This document shows positions 46,901-56,089 of a stretch of DNA of 64,000 nt, one piece after another. The notes under the pieces were generated by a model, which had not been told where the DNA came from, did not search any database, and saw only the letters and a program-made list of their open reading frames with translations. Both the position numbers and the translations under genes were made by a program. The stretch is from Nilaparvata lugens. Lineage: Eukaryota; Arthropoda; Insecta; Hemiptera; Delphacidae. Every line of letters begins with the position of its first letter. Within the stretch, counting starts at the first letter, position 1. The stretch covers positions 44,456,022 to 44,520,021 of the forward strand of contig NC_052507.1 in the NCBI RefSeq assembly GCF_014356525.2, given 5' to 3'.

Positions 46901-49900
46901 ATTTTTTAGTATTATGAGACACATTATAATAAAAATGACAGGACAAAACAACAGGATCCACTCTCCCCATCTGGTCTCTTACGACATAGGACAAACAATA
47001 TTGTTACATTTCACAGATCACATGAAGAGCAATCCAAACGGAATAGATATCAGAATCCATTTTTAGGAATAAGTAATCCATAAATAGTGAACCAATCCAT
47101 TATTTTCAGTTTATCAGTTTTTAGTTTTAAACATTCAATAATTTAAATTTATATAAGTAGCCTAATATTCAATAACTATGTGGCATGTCTTATAAGCATA
47201 TAGGTAATCAATGTTCATGTAACTGTCTGTGCTTGAGTCAACCTAAGAGAATTTCATCGATATTATTATGCCAGGATAAAAATACTGTAAGCTAGCAAGA
47301 TAATCTGTTTATCAATCGAACTTTCAAGCAAACTTCACTCATACAAAGATAAATACCAAGGTCGCTGCCCGTGTATTTCGAACAACAACCATGCAATACT
47401 GATTATATGATTGCAGAATAGTAAATTGCATGATAAGTAATGTAATGATAAACGTGGATATATTTAATATGGTTAAAAACTAAGCAGTCCATTTCAATGG
47501 GCCTTATAATGATAATGTTTATTATTTTCGAACACAGACCATGGCAACGATTGGGAACACTAATCATTAACTTACTCATCGCTTATCGGCTGAACAAAAT
47601 ATACCAAAATATAGACTAGAGATATACATTTTAAATCACATCATAATTGCCTATGACTGTATCCAGATTGATTACGAAAACTTGATTCATACATCATTTT
47701 AACTCCATGTCTGCTAGACTATCCTAAGTGTTAATTAGTGATATGTTTGTGGATTGTTCAATATGGTAAGCGTTATATAATTATCATTTTTAGAATACAC
47801 ATTTATTTCTGCCAGACAAATTAATTTTTAGTGTCGATAAATCTCTTGTCTGAAAACATAAGGTGATATAAGGAAACTAGAATCAACTACTGAAATTTAT
47901 AAAAAAGTGAACATGATTTTAAGATATAAATAAATATAGAGCAGCTTAGTATCCCATATTATATCCCGATTTATTGTATATAAAAAAAATGCTTCACAAT
48001 CTGTTTCACTGTATCAAAAAATACATTTCGGATTCAATAATATTAATAATACTTCTGTGAATGATAACAATAATGTTAATAATACTCTGTGGATGGTCCA
48101 TTGAACTAAATTAGAACAAAATTAATTGAACAAACGAAGAGAAAAAAAATATTTGTACACTTTTGATTTGGAAATAAGTTTGCTTAAAAAAGAAAAACAT
48201 CTAAAACCTTATGGCTTGAATTAAAGAGAACAAATAAATAATTAGTTCATAACACTTCCTCTGTGAGTGGTCCATTTAACTATATTAGAACATAATTAAT
48301 AAAACGAATAAAAAAGCAGTAATAAAAATATCCCTTACATATTTCATAATCCTCATACATTTTTTTTTAATTTTATAATTTGTATAAGTTATTTGGAAAT
48401 AAGTTTGCTTAAAACAACAACAAAAAACCTTGTGGCTAGAATTTAAAGAGAATAAATAAATAGTCAAATTTTCATATTTTCCAAAAGTTGAACCAAAAAC
48501 CTAATTTCGTATGTATAGGGAGGGACAGAGTAGATATATTAGCCACTTTTGTTTTGATTCGATTCCACTATTTCTAGAAGATGATTTTCATTCTGCACAC
48601 GCATCCTTCTGTCTCCCTCCTTCACTTTTATTTGTATGCTGGTTCCTGTGAGCCAGGCTGCTGCGATCTCGCCTTTTTTCACAGCCGCCTTGGCATGGTA
48701 GAGCGTGGCTCTATTTTCTGGTGTTAAATTAGAGTTTAGGGACCTGGAGGTCCCTAGGAAATGTCTGATGAATATCCGATGCGTTCAATTTGGCCGCCTT
48801 ACCTGCGGCTATCCACAATTCTCTTTTTCGTCTTGAGATGAATTTGGCCACAATTGAAGAGAGACCAGTCCTCCTAGATTTTGGAAGTCTGTGGGCAATT
48901 GAAATATCGTCTTTATTGTACTCGACTCGAAGACACCTCGCCTGTACGGAAAGCAGCTCGTAGACGTCCTCGCCCTTCGTTTCAGGAATGCCTACTATTT
49001 CAAAGTTACTTTTTCGGCTATATTGTTGCAGGTCACTCACTTGCAGTTCTAGTTTTTTCACGGCACATTTCAAGTTTTCGTTTTCACTTTTGAGATTCAC
49101 ACATTCCGCTTTTAGTTCGTCATAGCCCCGCGACGCCTCCTCAAACGACTTTGAAAGAGTATCGAATTTGAGACCCAGATCTGAAGCAACTGTAGCTATG
49201 TCATTTTAATTCCGATCTTAGTTCACGAATTGCATTCAGTATCGAAGTGTCGCTATTTAGGGTTACATTATCGGGATCTGGCGAACCGACGATTTTGTTT
49301 TTATTTTGAACACATGCATCGCATCTCCAGGAGTTTTTGTTAGCAGCACTCATTTTCTTAAACTTATCCGGATCACCTATTCGCGTACAGATTGCATGAA
49401 AATTACATGAAATAATTAAAATCACAGATTTTAATTATGATTTGTGATTGTGAATAAAATAAATAAAATAAATAAATAAATAAAATTATTCGCGCAAACA
49501 GAACATTGTATCATGTCTTTTTCATCTGGGTTAGAATATGCTTTGCACTTTGGCATAGTGGAGTAGAATAAATTAAAGTCACCACAGAAAACAGCCTATC
49601 GAAAATTAATATAAATCACTTTACGATCGCACGTATACTATTAACTACTCGATGCAGCTTTATATAAGTCGCTGATAATGCTCCAAGCCGCTATAGTCGG
49701 TATACGAGTTATTCCAGTTTTTCTTTGTGTTTCCCAACATTATAAAATGAAAAATCTCTCCATTTGGGAAGAAAAGAACTCAATATGACCAGAGGAAACT
49801 ATATTTTCATTTTAGCTGATTGAAATAGAACATGATTTTTTCAACCTCTAGGGCTTCATAGTTTGAAAATTTCAAAACAAAACGAATGAAAGTAATTGAA

Positions 49901-51189
49901 GTGAAAAATTACTTTAATTCTCAAAACAATATTTCAGAGTACCTATTCAATTTGTAATGGGCTACTATTGGAATTTTCAATTTTATTGGAGTTCGATATG
50001 AATATGAACTGAACTTGAACGCATGAACTCACTGACATTCTATTTTCCAATTCCTCTTCCTACATCCATTACCAGTGAACTGAATAGATGAAGTCGAAAA
50101 GTATGTTAAACTATACTGTCCTTGAGTGTATAAAAATATTTATTCAGTGAGTAGAATGGATTTCCCTTCAACCAGATCTTGTTTCTAAAAGCAATAGTGT
50201 AGTAAGTAAAAGCAATACCCTGCAGGTTCTCTATATTAACAGGCAGTGCATTGTACAGGCGCGGTGTTAGAATATAACAAAAAACCTTGTTGAGGTTGTA
50301 TTCACACATGTTTTGCTGAGATATTAATTTATATAATTTATATTCTGTGTAATAAAATCTAACCTCAAGTATTGTATTTTTCAGTGGAAAAAGGCGAAAA
50401 AATCTGTCAAGGAACAACCAAGGTCGCTTCTTGTTCTTATTCCTCCAACCAGTATCGTCTACTACAGCGTTGACAACGGAAAAGTACTCTACACCTCGTC
50501 CAAAGAACACCTCAAATCAAAAGCGCTAGCTGTAAATGCTAAACCTGGTACGGATTTGTATTATGCCACAGCCAATGGTGATATTGTAAGATGGGACATT
50601 TCGAAAAAGCGACCAATAAGGTGAGAAGTCATTGCATACAAGAAACTTCATTACTAGTTTGATTGTTATTTTTGCATATTGCGGATTAATAGCAAGTTTA
50701 TCTTTCTGGAAAGAGCGCCAAGGCTTGTTTGAATGGGTCGTGTGAATAAGAAATATGTTAAACTTATAAGCTAGGCCTAGGCCCACATTGAAGTTTTGAA
50801 ATATAGTAATTTGTAAATCAACTGCAACACAAATAACAATTTATAAGATCGTGTTGCAATTTTGAAAAAAACTGCTTCTAACAGGCTGTTGAAATTACAC
50901 AATTTATTGAGAGTATGCTTTCTGGTAATAATTTTATATGCATATGTTTTTTCTGTAGCAAATGGAAGAGTGGTCAAGGCATTTCATACTTGGTCATATC
51001 GAAGGACAACAAAATACTCGCCACCAACAAACATACTGAAATAATATGTTGGAATGTGGAAACAAAAGAGATGATGCATTCGTTCAAAAGCCACAAATCC
51101 AACATTGTTATGATGGACATGGTCTTCTTACCTTCTGGAGGTCAATATCTGTTTAGTGCAGCTAGAGACGAACGTTATATCAATGTGTG
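37811..51189 (+). CDS. WDR43: WD repeat protein 43 (UTP5), 5' part, exons 1-3
   Basis: Plus-strand gene for the WDR43/UTP5 WD40 propeller, a member of the t-UTP (UtpA) complex that in other eukaryotes couples rDNA transcription to early pre-18S rRNA processing in the nucleolus. Three exons with consensus borders and compatible phases (0, then 2) give residues 1-214 and two bases of codon 215. Propeller blades are visible as GSIRIWETETN (exon 1), GDIVRWDIS (exon 2) and EIICWNVETKEMM then RDERYINVW (exon 3). RIWETETN-L-QEF-PS near the N-terminus and the blade order are what single out WDR43 among WD proteins. Vertebrate WDR43 is about 680 residues, so roughly two thirds lies beyond base 64000. 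The ATG at 37811 sits in AAAAATGG and begins just before the first blade. Confidence 0.87.
37988..38937. other. Start of WDR43 intron 1
   Basis: The plus-strand frame at 38283-38489 reads ATGRPSKAVRKVRDLSRTSG, a basic stretch of unknown origin, possibly a DNA-binding or transposon fragment. I cannot assign it and do not treat it as a WDR43 exon. Nothing else is recognisable. Confidence 0.35.
38938..39823 (-). pseudogene. LINE C-terminal fragment in WDR43 intron 1 (LINE 5)
   Basis: The minus strand reads the end of the RT domain (WFLTNRLKLNEDKSQTLICS, VKLLGFWIDKKLKWNVHI) and the connection region (ITYGILIWGHAS, VLLLQKKAIRI), then shifts frame near 39210 to the C-terminus (SFHIAALKLFNQLP). Where the catalytic FADDTT box should be, the sequence is FYDTT, so an aspartate is lost. 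Antisense to WDR43. Confidence 0.82.
39840..40999. other. WDR43 intron 1 sequence with an unassigned frame
   Basis: The plus frame at 40231-40506 is open for 91 codons and contains LINDYPGYQSEELRSFLKKF. A related phrase (AATAGCTATCCAGGTTATAA) follows at 40505, hinting at an internal repeat. No known domain; not a WDR43 exon. Confidence 0.35.
41000..42085 (-). mobile_element. Older LINE fragment, host of a nested insertion (LINE A)
   Basis: The minus strand reads from LVLCDLKKALDCVSHNILLD through YLSDRRQVVSVMG, THGVPQGSMLGPLLF, the catalytic LADDTT box (about 41785-41800) and FAANKLKLNEAKTQEML. The connection region (CRRL, LLQKKALRI) follows in other frames down to about 41100. At 42085 the RT stops abruptly in mid-domain and the tail of another LINE begins, so the upstream RT has been displaced or lost. 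Confidence 0.82.
42541..42613. repeat. CA/TG microsatellite in LINE B 3' UTR
   Basis: Interrupted (CA)n of about 70 bases; a run of ten C residues lies upstream at 42370-42379. The open frames of repeated Cys-Val or Thr-His across it are artefacts of the repeat. Confidence 0.9.
45291..45302. repeat. Left 12-bp target-site duplication
   Basis: TTATATTTTTTC, identical to 45897-45908. It flanks the inverted SINE pair inside the LINE B endonuclease. Confidence 0.88.
45436..45510 (-). other. tRNA-Ala-like SINE head (left arm)
   Basis: On the minus strand this reads the same 75-base tRNA-like body as the right arm, with one visible change (CTGACAA for CCGACAA on the plus strand). A box TGGTGTAAGGG and B box GGTTCGATTCC are intact. 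Confidence 0.75.
45667..45741 (+). other. tRNA-Ala-like SINE head (right arm)
   Basis: Acceptor arms TTGTCGG and CTGGCAA pair with wobbles. A box TGGTGTAAGGG and B box GGTTCGATTCC match the Pol III consensus, and the anticodon arm CCTGA-CTAGCAA-TTGGG would present AGC (alanine). The D stem is imperfect and the sequence continues into a SINE tail, so it is a retroposon head and not a working tRNA gene. Confidence 0.75.
45897..45908. repeat. Right 12-bp target-site duplication
   Basis: Identical to 45291-45302. Removing one copy and the 594 bp between them gives an uninterrupted endonuclease frame across the join. Confidence 0.88.
46291..48049. other. WDR43 intron 1, non-coding
   Basis: GC-rich patch at 46395-46445 and AT-rich remainder. 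It could be LINE B 5' UTR near its left side (46.3-46.85 kb). No gene-like frame. Confidence 0.4.
48050..48465. repeat. Diverged tandem duplication, about 200 bp unit
   Basis: 48060-48240 and 48250-48465 share, in order, CTCTGTG-GTGGTCCATT-AACTA, TTAGAACA-AATTAAT, TTGGAAATAAGTTTGCTTAA and CCTTGTGGCT-GAATT-AAAGAGAA. The second unit has a roughly 40-bp internal expansion. Confidence 0.7.
48539..49556 (-). pseudogene. LINE ORF1 (PHD-like finger plus coiled coil plus RNA-binding domain)
   Basis: The minus strand opens at ATG 49554-49556. A zinc finger of PHD style starts (MIQCSVCANNF), is interrupted by an 83-bp insertion, and resumes HAICTRI to WRCDAC. A helical, probably coiled-coil region (NENLKCAVKKLELQVSDLQQ) and an L1-ORF1-like RNA-binding fold (FEIVGIPETKGEDVY, DISIAHRLPK) follow, and after a frameshift near 48760 the C-terminal domain (NLTPENRATLYHAKAAVKKG) ends at TAA 48539-48541. 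This architecture is known from CR1/jockey-type LINE ORF1 proteins, which bind element RNA. It may be ORF1 of LINE B (same strand, upstream in transcription). Confidence 0.78.
49399..49488. mobile_element. Small retroposon insertion in ORF1 zinc finger
   Basis: AAAATTA stands at 49399-49405 and again at 49482-49488. Between them is a plus-oriented sequence ending in a GAATAAAATAAATAAAATAAATA tail-type repeat (49452-49481). Excising one 7-bp copy and the insert reconnects ANNF with HAIC in frame. It looks like the 5'-truncated 3' end of a LINE or SINE. Confidence 0.72.
49560..50105. other. WDR43 intron 1, non-coding
   Basis: The part up to about 49.73 kb may be the 5' UTR of the ORF1-bearing LINE. 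Nothing else was recognised. Confidence 0.4.
50106..50384 (-). pseudogene. LINE C-terminal relic next to WDR43 exon 2 (LINE 6)
   Basis: The minus strand reads TPRLYNALPVNIENLQGIAF and ends with FRNKIWLKGNPFYSLNKYFY, the common LINE ORF2 end pattern (R-YN-LP ... WL---PFYS--EYF). It runs up to the polypyrimidine tract and acceptor of WDR43 exon 2, so the relic may supply part of that splice site. Confidence 0.7.
50385..50620 (+). CDS. WDR43: WDR43 exon 2
   Basis: Acceptor TTTTTCAG, donor AAG|GTGAGA. It reads residues 60-137: a basic KKAKKSVKEQ linker, LLVLIPPTSIVYYSVDNGKV and DLYYATANGDIVRWDISKK. The opposite strand of 50106-50384 is a LINE tail that reaches right up to this exon's acceptor. 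Confidence 0.87.
50959..51189 (+). CDS. WDR43: WDR43 exon 3
   Basis: The acceptor TTCTGTAG ends at 50958 and the GTGAGT donor starts at 51190. It reads residues 138-214: GISYLVISKDNKILATN, IICWNVETKEMM, then SGGQYLFSAARDERYINVW, split in the last Trp codon. No later exon was found in the remaining 12.8 kb. Confidence 0.87.
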
Positions 51190-52153
51190 GTGAGTTTAAT
51201 TACAGAAATTCAAAAATCACAAATATTTTTTATTGATAATGTTGATATTCAGTCTCGTAACAATTCTCTGTTAACTTGAATTGTGCAGTCACGTTAGGTT
51301 ATGCAATTTACAGATGTGTAATAGAAGACCGACTATATCTTATTCTGAATAGATATACAGGGTGACTCATAATTATGGTAAAATAATTTAATACGTGATA
51401 GTAGAGGTAAAAATAAGAAAAAAAGTTCTTATAAACATATATCCATAAACGCTTCATTAGCGAGCTATACAGGGTGAAAGATTTCGCCCGGAATTCAGTT
51501 CCTCTCATGAAATACACCGATGCTGAATTGTTGGGGACTAGTTTTTGAAAAACTTATGCTGGATTCATATGGAAAAATATCTGAAAAATCGAATAAAACT
51601 AGTCTGGAATCTGTAGTGTGAGTAGTTTTTGAGAAAAAAAGTTGAAATATGCAAAAAATCTAAGTAGAAAAACACAGACTTCTACGTTTGATGCCCAATA
51701 ACTTTCTTTAATGACCAGTAAACAAAACATTTTTCGCAATAAAAATTGTAGAGAATTTAATTCTGAAAAAAATGATGTAAGCTGTGTAAACTAAATTTAA
51801 ATAAAAGTTGGATAAAATGTATTCTTATGTAGTACATTACACCACAAAATTTGCTGTTTCATGAGGAGAGAACTAAGAACTCATAGGTTGTAGCTGATTG
51901 CAAATAGAACATTGGTTTTAAGAACAGCTGTTCCAAAATAGCTGCTTTATTTTGTTTTAAATAAAAAAAATATTTAAAAGAAATTATCAGCTGAAAATTA
52001 TTTTCAGAAATATTTTAGCTCACTGTTGAATAAAAAAAAACAAACTGTAAGTTAGGCCTACTGTAGCCGCGCTGTGTTTTTTGTTTAATATATTAACCAG
52101 TTATTTGTAACCATTCCACTTTGCTTTTGTATTAAGTGTTAACTTTTTAAAAA

Positions 52154-52825
52154 ATAGCAGGTAATCTTAGATATTATTCAAACTCCAAATTAGCTGACAT
52201 GCATTTAATGTATGGAATGGGACACTACTGTAATAGTACTGAAGCAAGACGTTTGTATCAAGAGAACTTTCCTAACCGAGTATGTCCAAGTTCAAGGTTT
52301 TCTGCCACTATTCATCAACGTCTGTCTGAAACAGATTCTTTGATATCTAAAGAGCACATTTATGCAGGCAGACCCCGATCTACTATGACTGTTGAGTTAG
52401 AAGAACAAGTTCTTAATTAAATTTATGAACATCCAGAGAAGAGCACAAGAGAATTGTCAGTGCAGTTTAATGTCAATCAATCTATAATTTGGAGGATACT
52501 AAAATAGCAACAATCACATCCATACCACCTCCAGAAAGTTCATACGCTATTGCCACGAGACTGTATTCCCTGTGCTGGAATTTGCCGATGGTTTTAAGTA
52601 AAACTTGTTTACCCAAACTTTTTAACAACCGTTTACCGACGAGTCACACTCTACAAGAACAGCTATCGTTAACGTCCACAACCAACATATTTGGGCAGCT
52701 GAGAATCCTCATGCCATTAATCCTAATCTTCCACAACATCAGTTTTCAGTAAACATTTGGGCAGGAATCATAGGAGATCATCTACTTCTGTTCGAGCTTC
52801 CTTCCAGGCCTTATGGCATAATCTA
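52154..52825 (+). pseudogene. Mariner-like transposase, copy 1 (broken)
   Basis: The start codon is changed to ATA (52154-52156). The DUF4817 helix-turn-helix part reads ADMHLMYGMGHYCNSTEARR then LYQENFPNRVCPS and IHQRLSETDSLIS. A TAA replaces Glu after EEQVLN, a TAG follows RILK, and a five-base deletion near 52631 breaks the LFTDE region. The C-terminal half, with the second and third catalytic acidic residues, is absent. Confidence 0.85.
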
Positions 52826-53778
52826 ATAGTATTTCAGTATAAGTTTAATGCCATTTAGATATGCTACTTTCATATAAAAAAAGCTTTCAATAGAAAACCG
52901 AATATTTTATTTGCAATCAGCTACAACTTATGAGTTATTAGTTCTCTCCTCATAAAAAAGCAAATTTTTGTGGTGTAATGTACTACATAAGAATACATTT
53001 TATTCAACTTTTTTTTGAATTTAGTTTACACAGCTTACATAATTCTTTTCAGAATTAAATTCTCTACAATTTTTATTGCGAAAAATGATTTGTTTACTGG
53101 TCATTAAAGAAAGTTATTGGGCATCAAACGGTGAAGTACACCGATGCTGAATTGTTTGGGGACTAGTTTTTGAAAAACTTATGCTGGATTCATATGGAAA
53201 AATATCTGAAAAATTGAATAAAACTAGTCTGGAATCTGTAGTGTGAGTAGTTTTTGAGAAAAAAGTTGAAATATGCAAAACATTCAAGTAGAAAAACACA
53301 GACTTCTACGTTTGATGCCCAATAACTTTCTTTAATGACCAGTAAAAAAATAATTTTTCGCAATAAAAATTGTAGAGAATTTAATTCTGAAAAAAAATGA
53401 TGTAAGCTGTGTAAACTAAATTTGAATAAAAGTTGGATAAAATGTATTCTTATGTAGTACATTACACCACAAAATTTGCTGTTTCATGAGGAGAGAACTA
53501 AGAACTCATAGGTTGTAGCTGATTGCAAATAGAACATTGATTTTAAGAACAGCTGTTCCAAAACAGCTGTTTTATTTTGTTTTAAATAAAAAAAATATTT
53601 AAAAGAAATTATCAGCTGAAAATTATTTTCAGAAATATTTTAGCTCACTGTTGAACAAAAAAAAACAAACTGTAAGTTAGGCCTACTGTAGCCGCGCTGT
53701 GTTTTTTGTTTAACCTATTAACCAGTTATTTGTAACCATTTCACTTTGCTTCTGTGTTAAGTGTTAACTTTTAAAAAA

Positions 53779-54459
53779 ATGGCAGGTAATTTTAGACATT
53801 ATTCATACTCCGAATTAGCTGACATGCATTTAATGTATGGAATGGGACACTACTGTAATAGTACTGAAGCAAGACGTTTGTATCAAGAGAACTTTCCTAA
53901 CCGAGTATGTCCAAGTTTTAGGTTTTTTGCCACTATTCATCAACGTCTGTCTGAGACAGACTCTTTGATATCCAAAGAGCACATTTATGCAGGCAGACCC
54001 CGATCTACTAAGACTGTTGAGTTAGAAGAACAAGTTCTTAATGAAATTTATGAACATCCCGAGAAGAACACAAGATAATTGTCAGTGCAGTTTAATGTCA
54101 ATCAATCCATTATTTGAAGGATACTAAAATAGCAACAATTACATCCATACCACCTCCAGAAAGTTCATACTCTATTGCCACGAGACTGTATTCCCCGTGC
54201 TGGTATTTGCCGATGGTTTTTAGTGAAACTTGTTTACCCAAACTTTTTAACAACCGTTTTATTTACCGACGAGTCACACTTTACAAGAACAGCTATCGTT
54301 AACGTCCACAACTTACATATTTGGGCAGCTGAGAATCCTCATGCCATCAATCCCAATCTTCCACAACATCAGTTTTCAGTAAACATTTTGGCAGGAATCA
54401 TAGGAGATCATCTACTTCTGTTCGAGCTTCCTCCCAGGCTTAATGGCATAATCTACTAG
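53779..54459 (+). pseudogene. Mariner-like transposase, copy 2 (broken)
   Basis: ATG at 53779 begins MAGNFRHYSYSELADMHLMY. The HTH region is open to a TAA at 54076-54078; after two more stops it continues with ICRWF, VLFTDESHFTR (first catalytic Asp), VHNLHIWAAENPHAINPNLP, QFSVNILAGIIGDHLL and PPRLNGIIY. It ends there, like copy 1, so both derive from an ancestor already lacking the rest of the DDE domain. It was non-autonomous before duplication. Confidence 0.87.
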
Positions 54460-55090
54460 TCTTTTGGTATAAGTTCTATGTCATTTAGATATGCTACTTT
54501 CATATTAAAAAAACTTTTCATAAAAAACCGAATATTTTATTTGCAATCAGCTACAACTTATGAGTTATTAGTTCTCTCCTCATAAAACAGCAATTTTTTG
54601 TGGTGTAATGTACTACATAAGAATACATTTTATCCAACTCTTATTCAAATTTAGTTTACTCAGCTCACATCATTCTTTTCAAAATTAAATTCTCTACAAT
54701 TTTTATTGCGAAAAATTATTTGTTTACTGGTCATTAAAGAAAGTTATTGGGCATCAAACGTAGAAGTCTGTGTTTTTCTACTTGAATTTTTTGCATATTT
54801 CAACTTTTTTCTCAAAAACTACTCACACTACAGCTTCCAGACTAGTTTTATTCGATTTTTCAGATATTTTTCCATATGAATCCAGCATAAGTTTTTCAAA
54901 AACTAGTCCCCAAACAATTCAGCATCGGTGTATTTCATGAGAGGAACTGAATTCCGGGCGAAATCTTTCACCCTGTATAGCTCGCTAATTAATCGTTTAT
55001 GGATGGATATATGTTTATAGGAACTTTTTTTCTTATTTTACCTCTACTATCACGTATTAAATTATTTTACCATAATTATGAATCACTCTG

Positions 55091-55755
55091 AGGATAGAGA
55101 AATAAATGTGTTTGTAGAGGAAAATGAATTAGACCAAGAAGAGAAAGTAGCATTCTTGGGAATTTTATTGGACAGGAAATTAACATGGCATCCTTACATT
55201 GAGAGGATATGTAATAAGATATCATCTGGGGTATTTGTCCTGCTGCAGCTTGCTAGGCTGAATGATAAAAAACTACTGTTAACTGCTTACCATGGACTTA
55301 TACTATCTCATATTAGGTATGCTATTTTAGTATGGGGTAATTCATCTCAACAAAATATGGACAGGGTGTTCAAGATTCAAAAGAAGGCACTCAGATGTAT
55401 AGAGAAAGTGAATAGGTTAGACTCTTGTAGGCCTTTATTTAAAAAGCTTGGTCTATTAACTGTGCCATCTTTGTATGTATATGAAGTTGTAATGCATGTG
55501 AAAACGAGTGGTGTGATCCAGAATTCAGATGTTCATGAGTATAATACGCGAAACAGAGCAGATTATCATATAATGGGTCACAATAGTAGGTTATTTGAAC
55601 AAAAACCAGATTATATTGGTAGGAAATTTTATAACAAGCTACCTCAAATCTTGAAAAGTAATGATGATTTGAAGATTTTCAAAAAACAAATTAAAAAATA
55701 TTTAGTTGATAGAGCTTTTTATAGTGTACAAGAATTCCTTTCAAACCTAAACTAG
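55091..55755 (+). pseudogene. LINE RT thumb and C-terminal region (LINE 7)
   Basis: A plus-strand frame open for more than 220 codons (with the few first codons lying in the mariner end): VAFLGILLDRKLTWHPYIER, LLTAYHGLILSHIRYAILVW, VFKIQKKALRCIEKVNRLDS, CRPLFKKLGLLTVPSLYVYE, and FYNKLPQILKSNDDLKIFKK up to RAFYSVQEFL and a TAG. It begins exactly at the mariner boundary; the RT core is missing. A run of nine A residues at about 55841-55849 may be its tail. Confidence 0.85.
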
Positions 55756-56089
55756 GTTGAACTACTTAGTGTTAGAATTATTATGTAATAACATGACTTG
55801 TCTTATACTCCATGACTGGAGTCTTTAGGACGTAATCTTAAAAAAAAAATCTTTTTTCTCTTCACAAAAAGTAGGATTCTCTTCGTCATTCGATCCCGCG
55901 GCAGTCTCATCAAATGACCAAAGAATTTTCATCTCCTCCTTTTGATATCGGCAGATACTTTCGAGTATTTAATCATTATTACAATTAATTTCATTGCATT
56001 CACTGACCCTGAGAACAATAATAATTGCTCTTATTGTTGTAATTTTATTGATACATTATTGATGAATAAAAAAATTGATATGGCTTATA

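Larger units (their letters stand above)
51358..55090 (+). mobile_element. Chimeric double DUF4817-type mariner-like element
   Basis: Two head-to-tail copies are fused at 53130/53131. The outer ends are inverted (CAGGGTGACTCATAATTATG on the left and its near complement at 55071-55090). Inverted arms are long: 51358-51905 against 54538-55090, about 550 bp. Both copies hold the same N-terminal part of an IS630/Tc1/mariner-type transposase. The copies lack about 150 bp of their inner ends at the fusion. TA precedes the left end but AG follows the right end, so the two outer ends do not share a target duplication. Confidence 0.82.
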
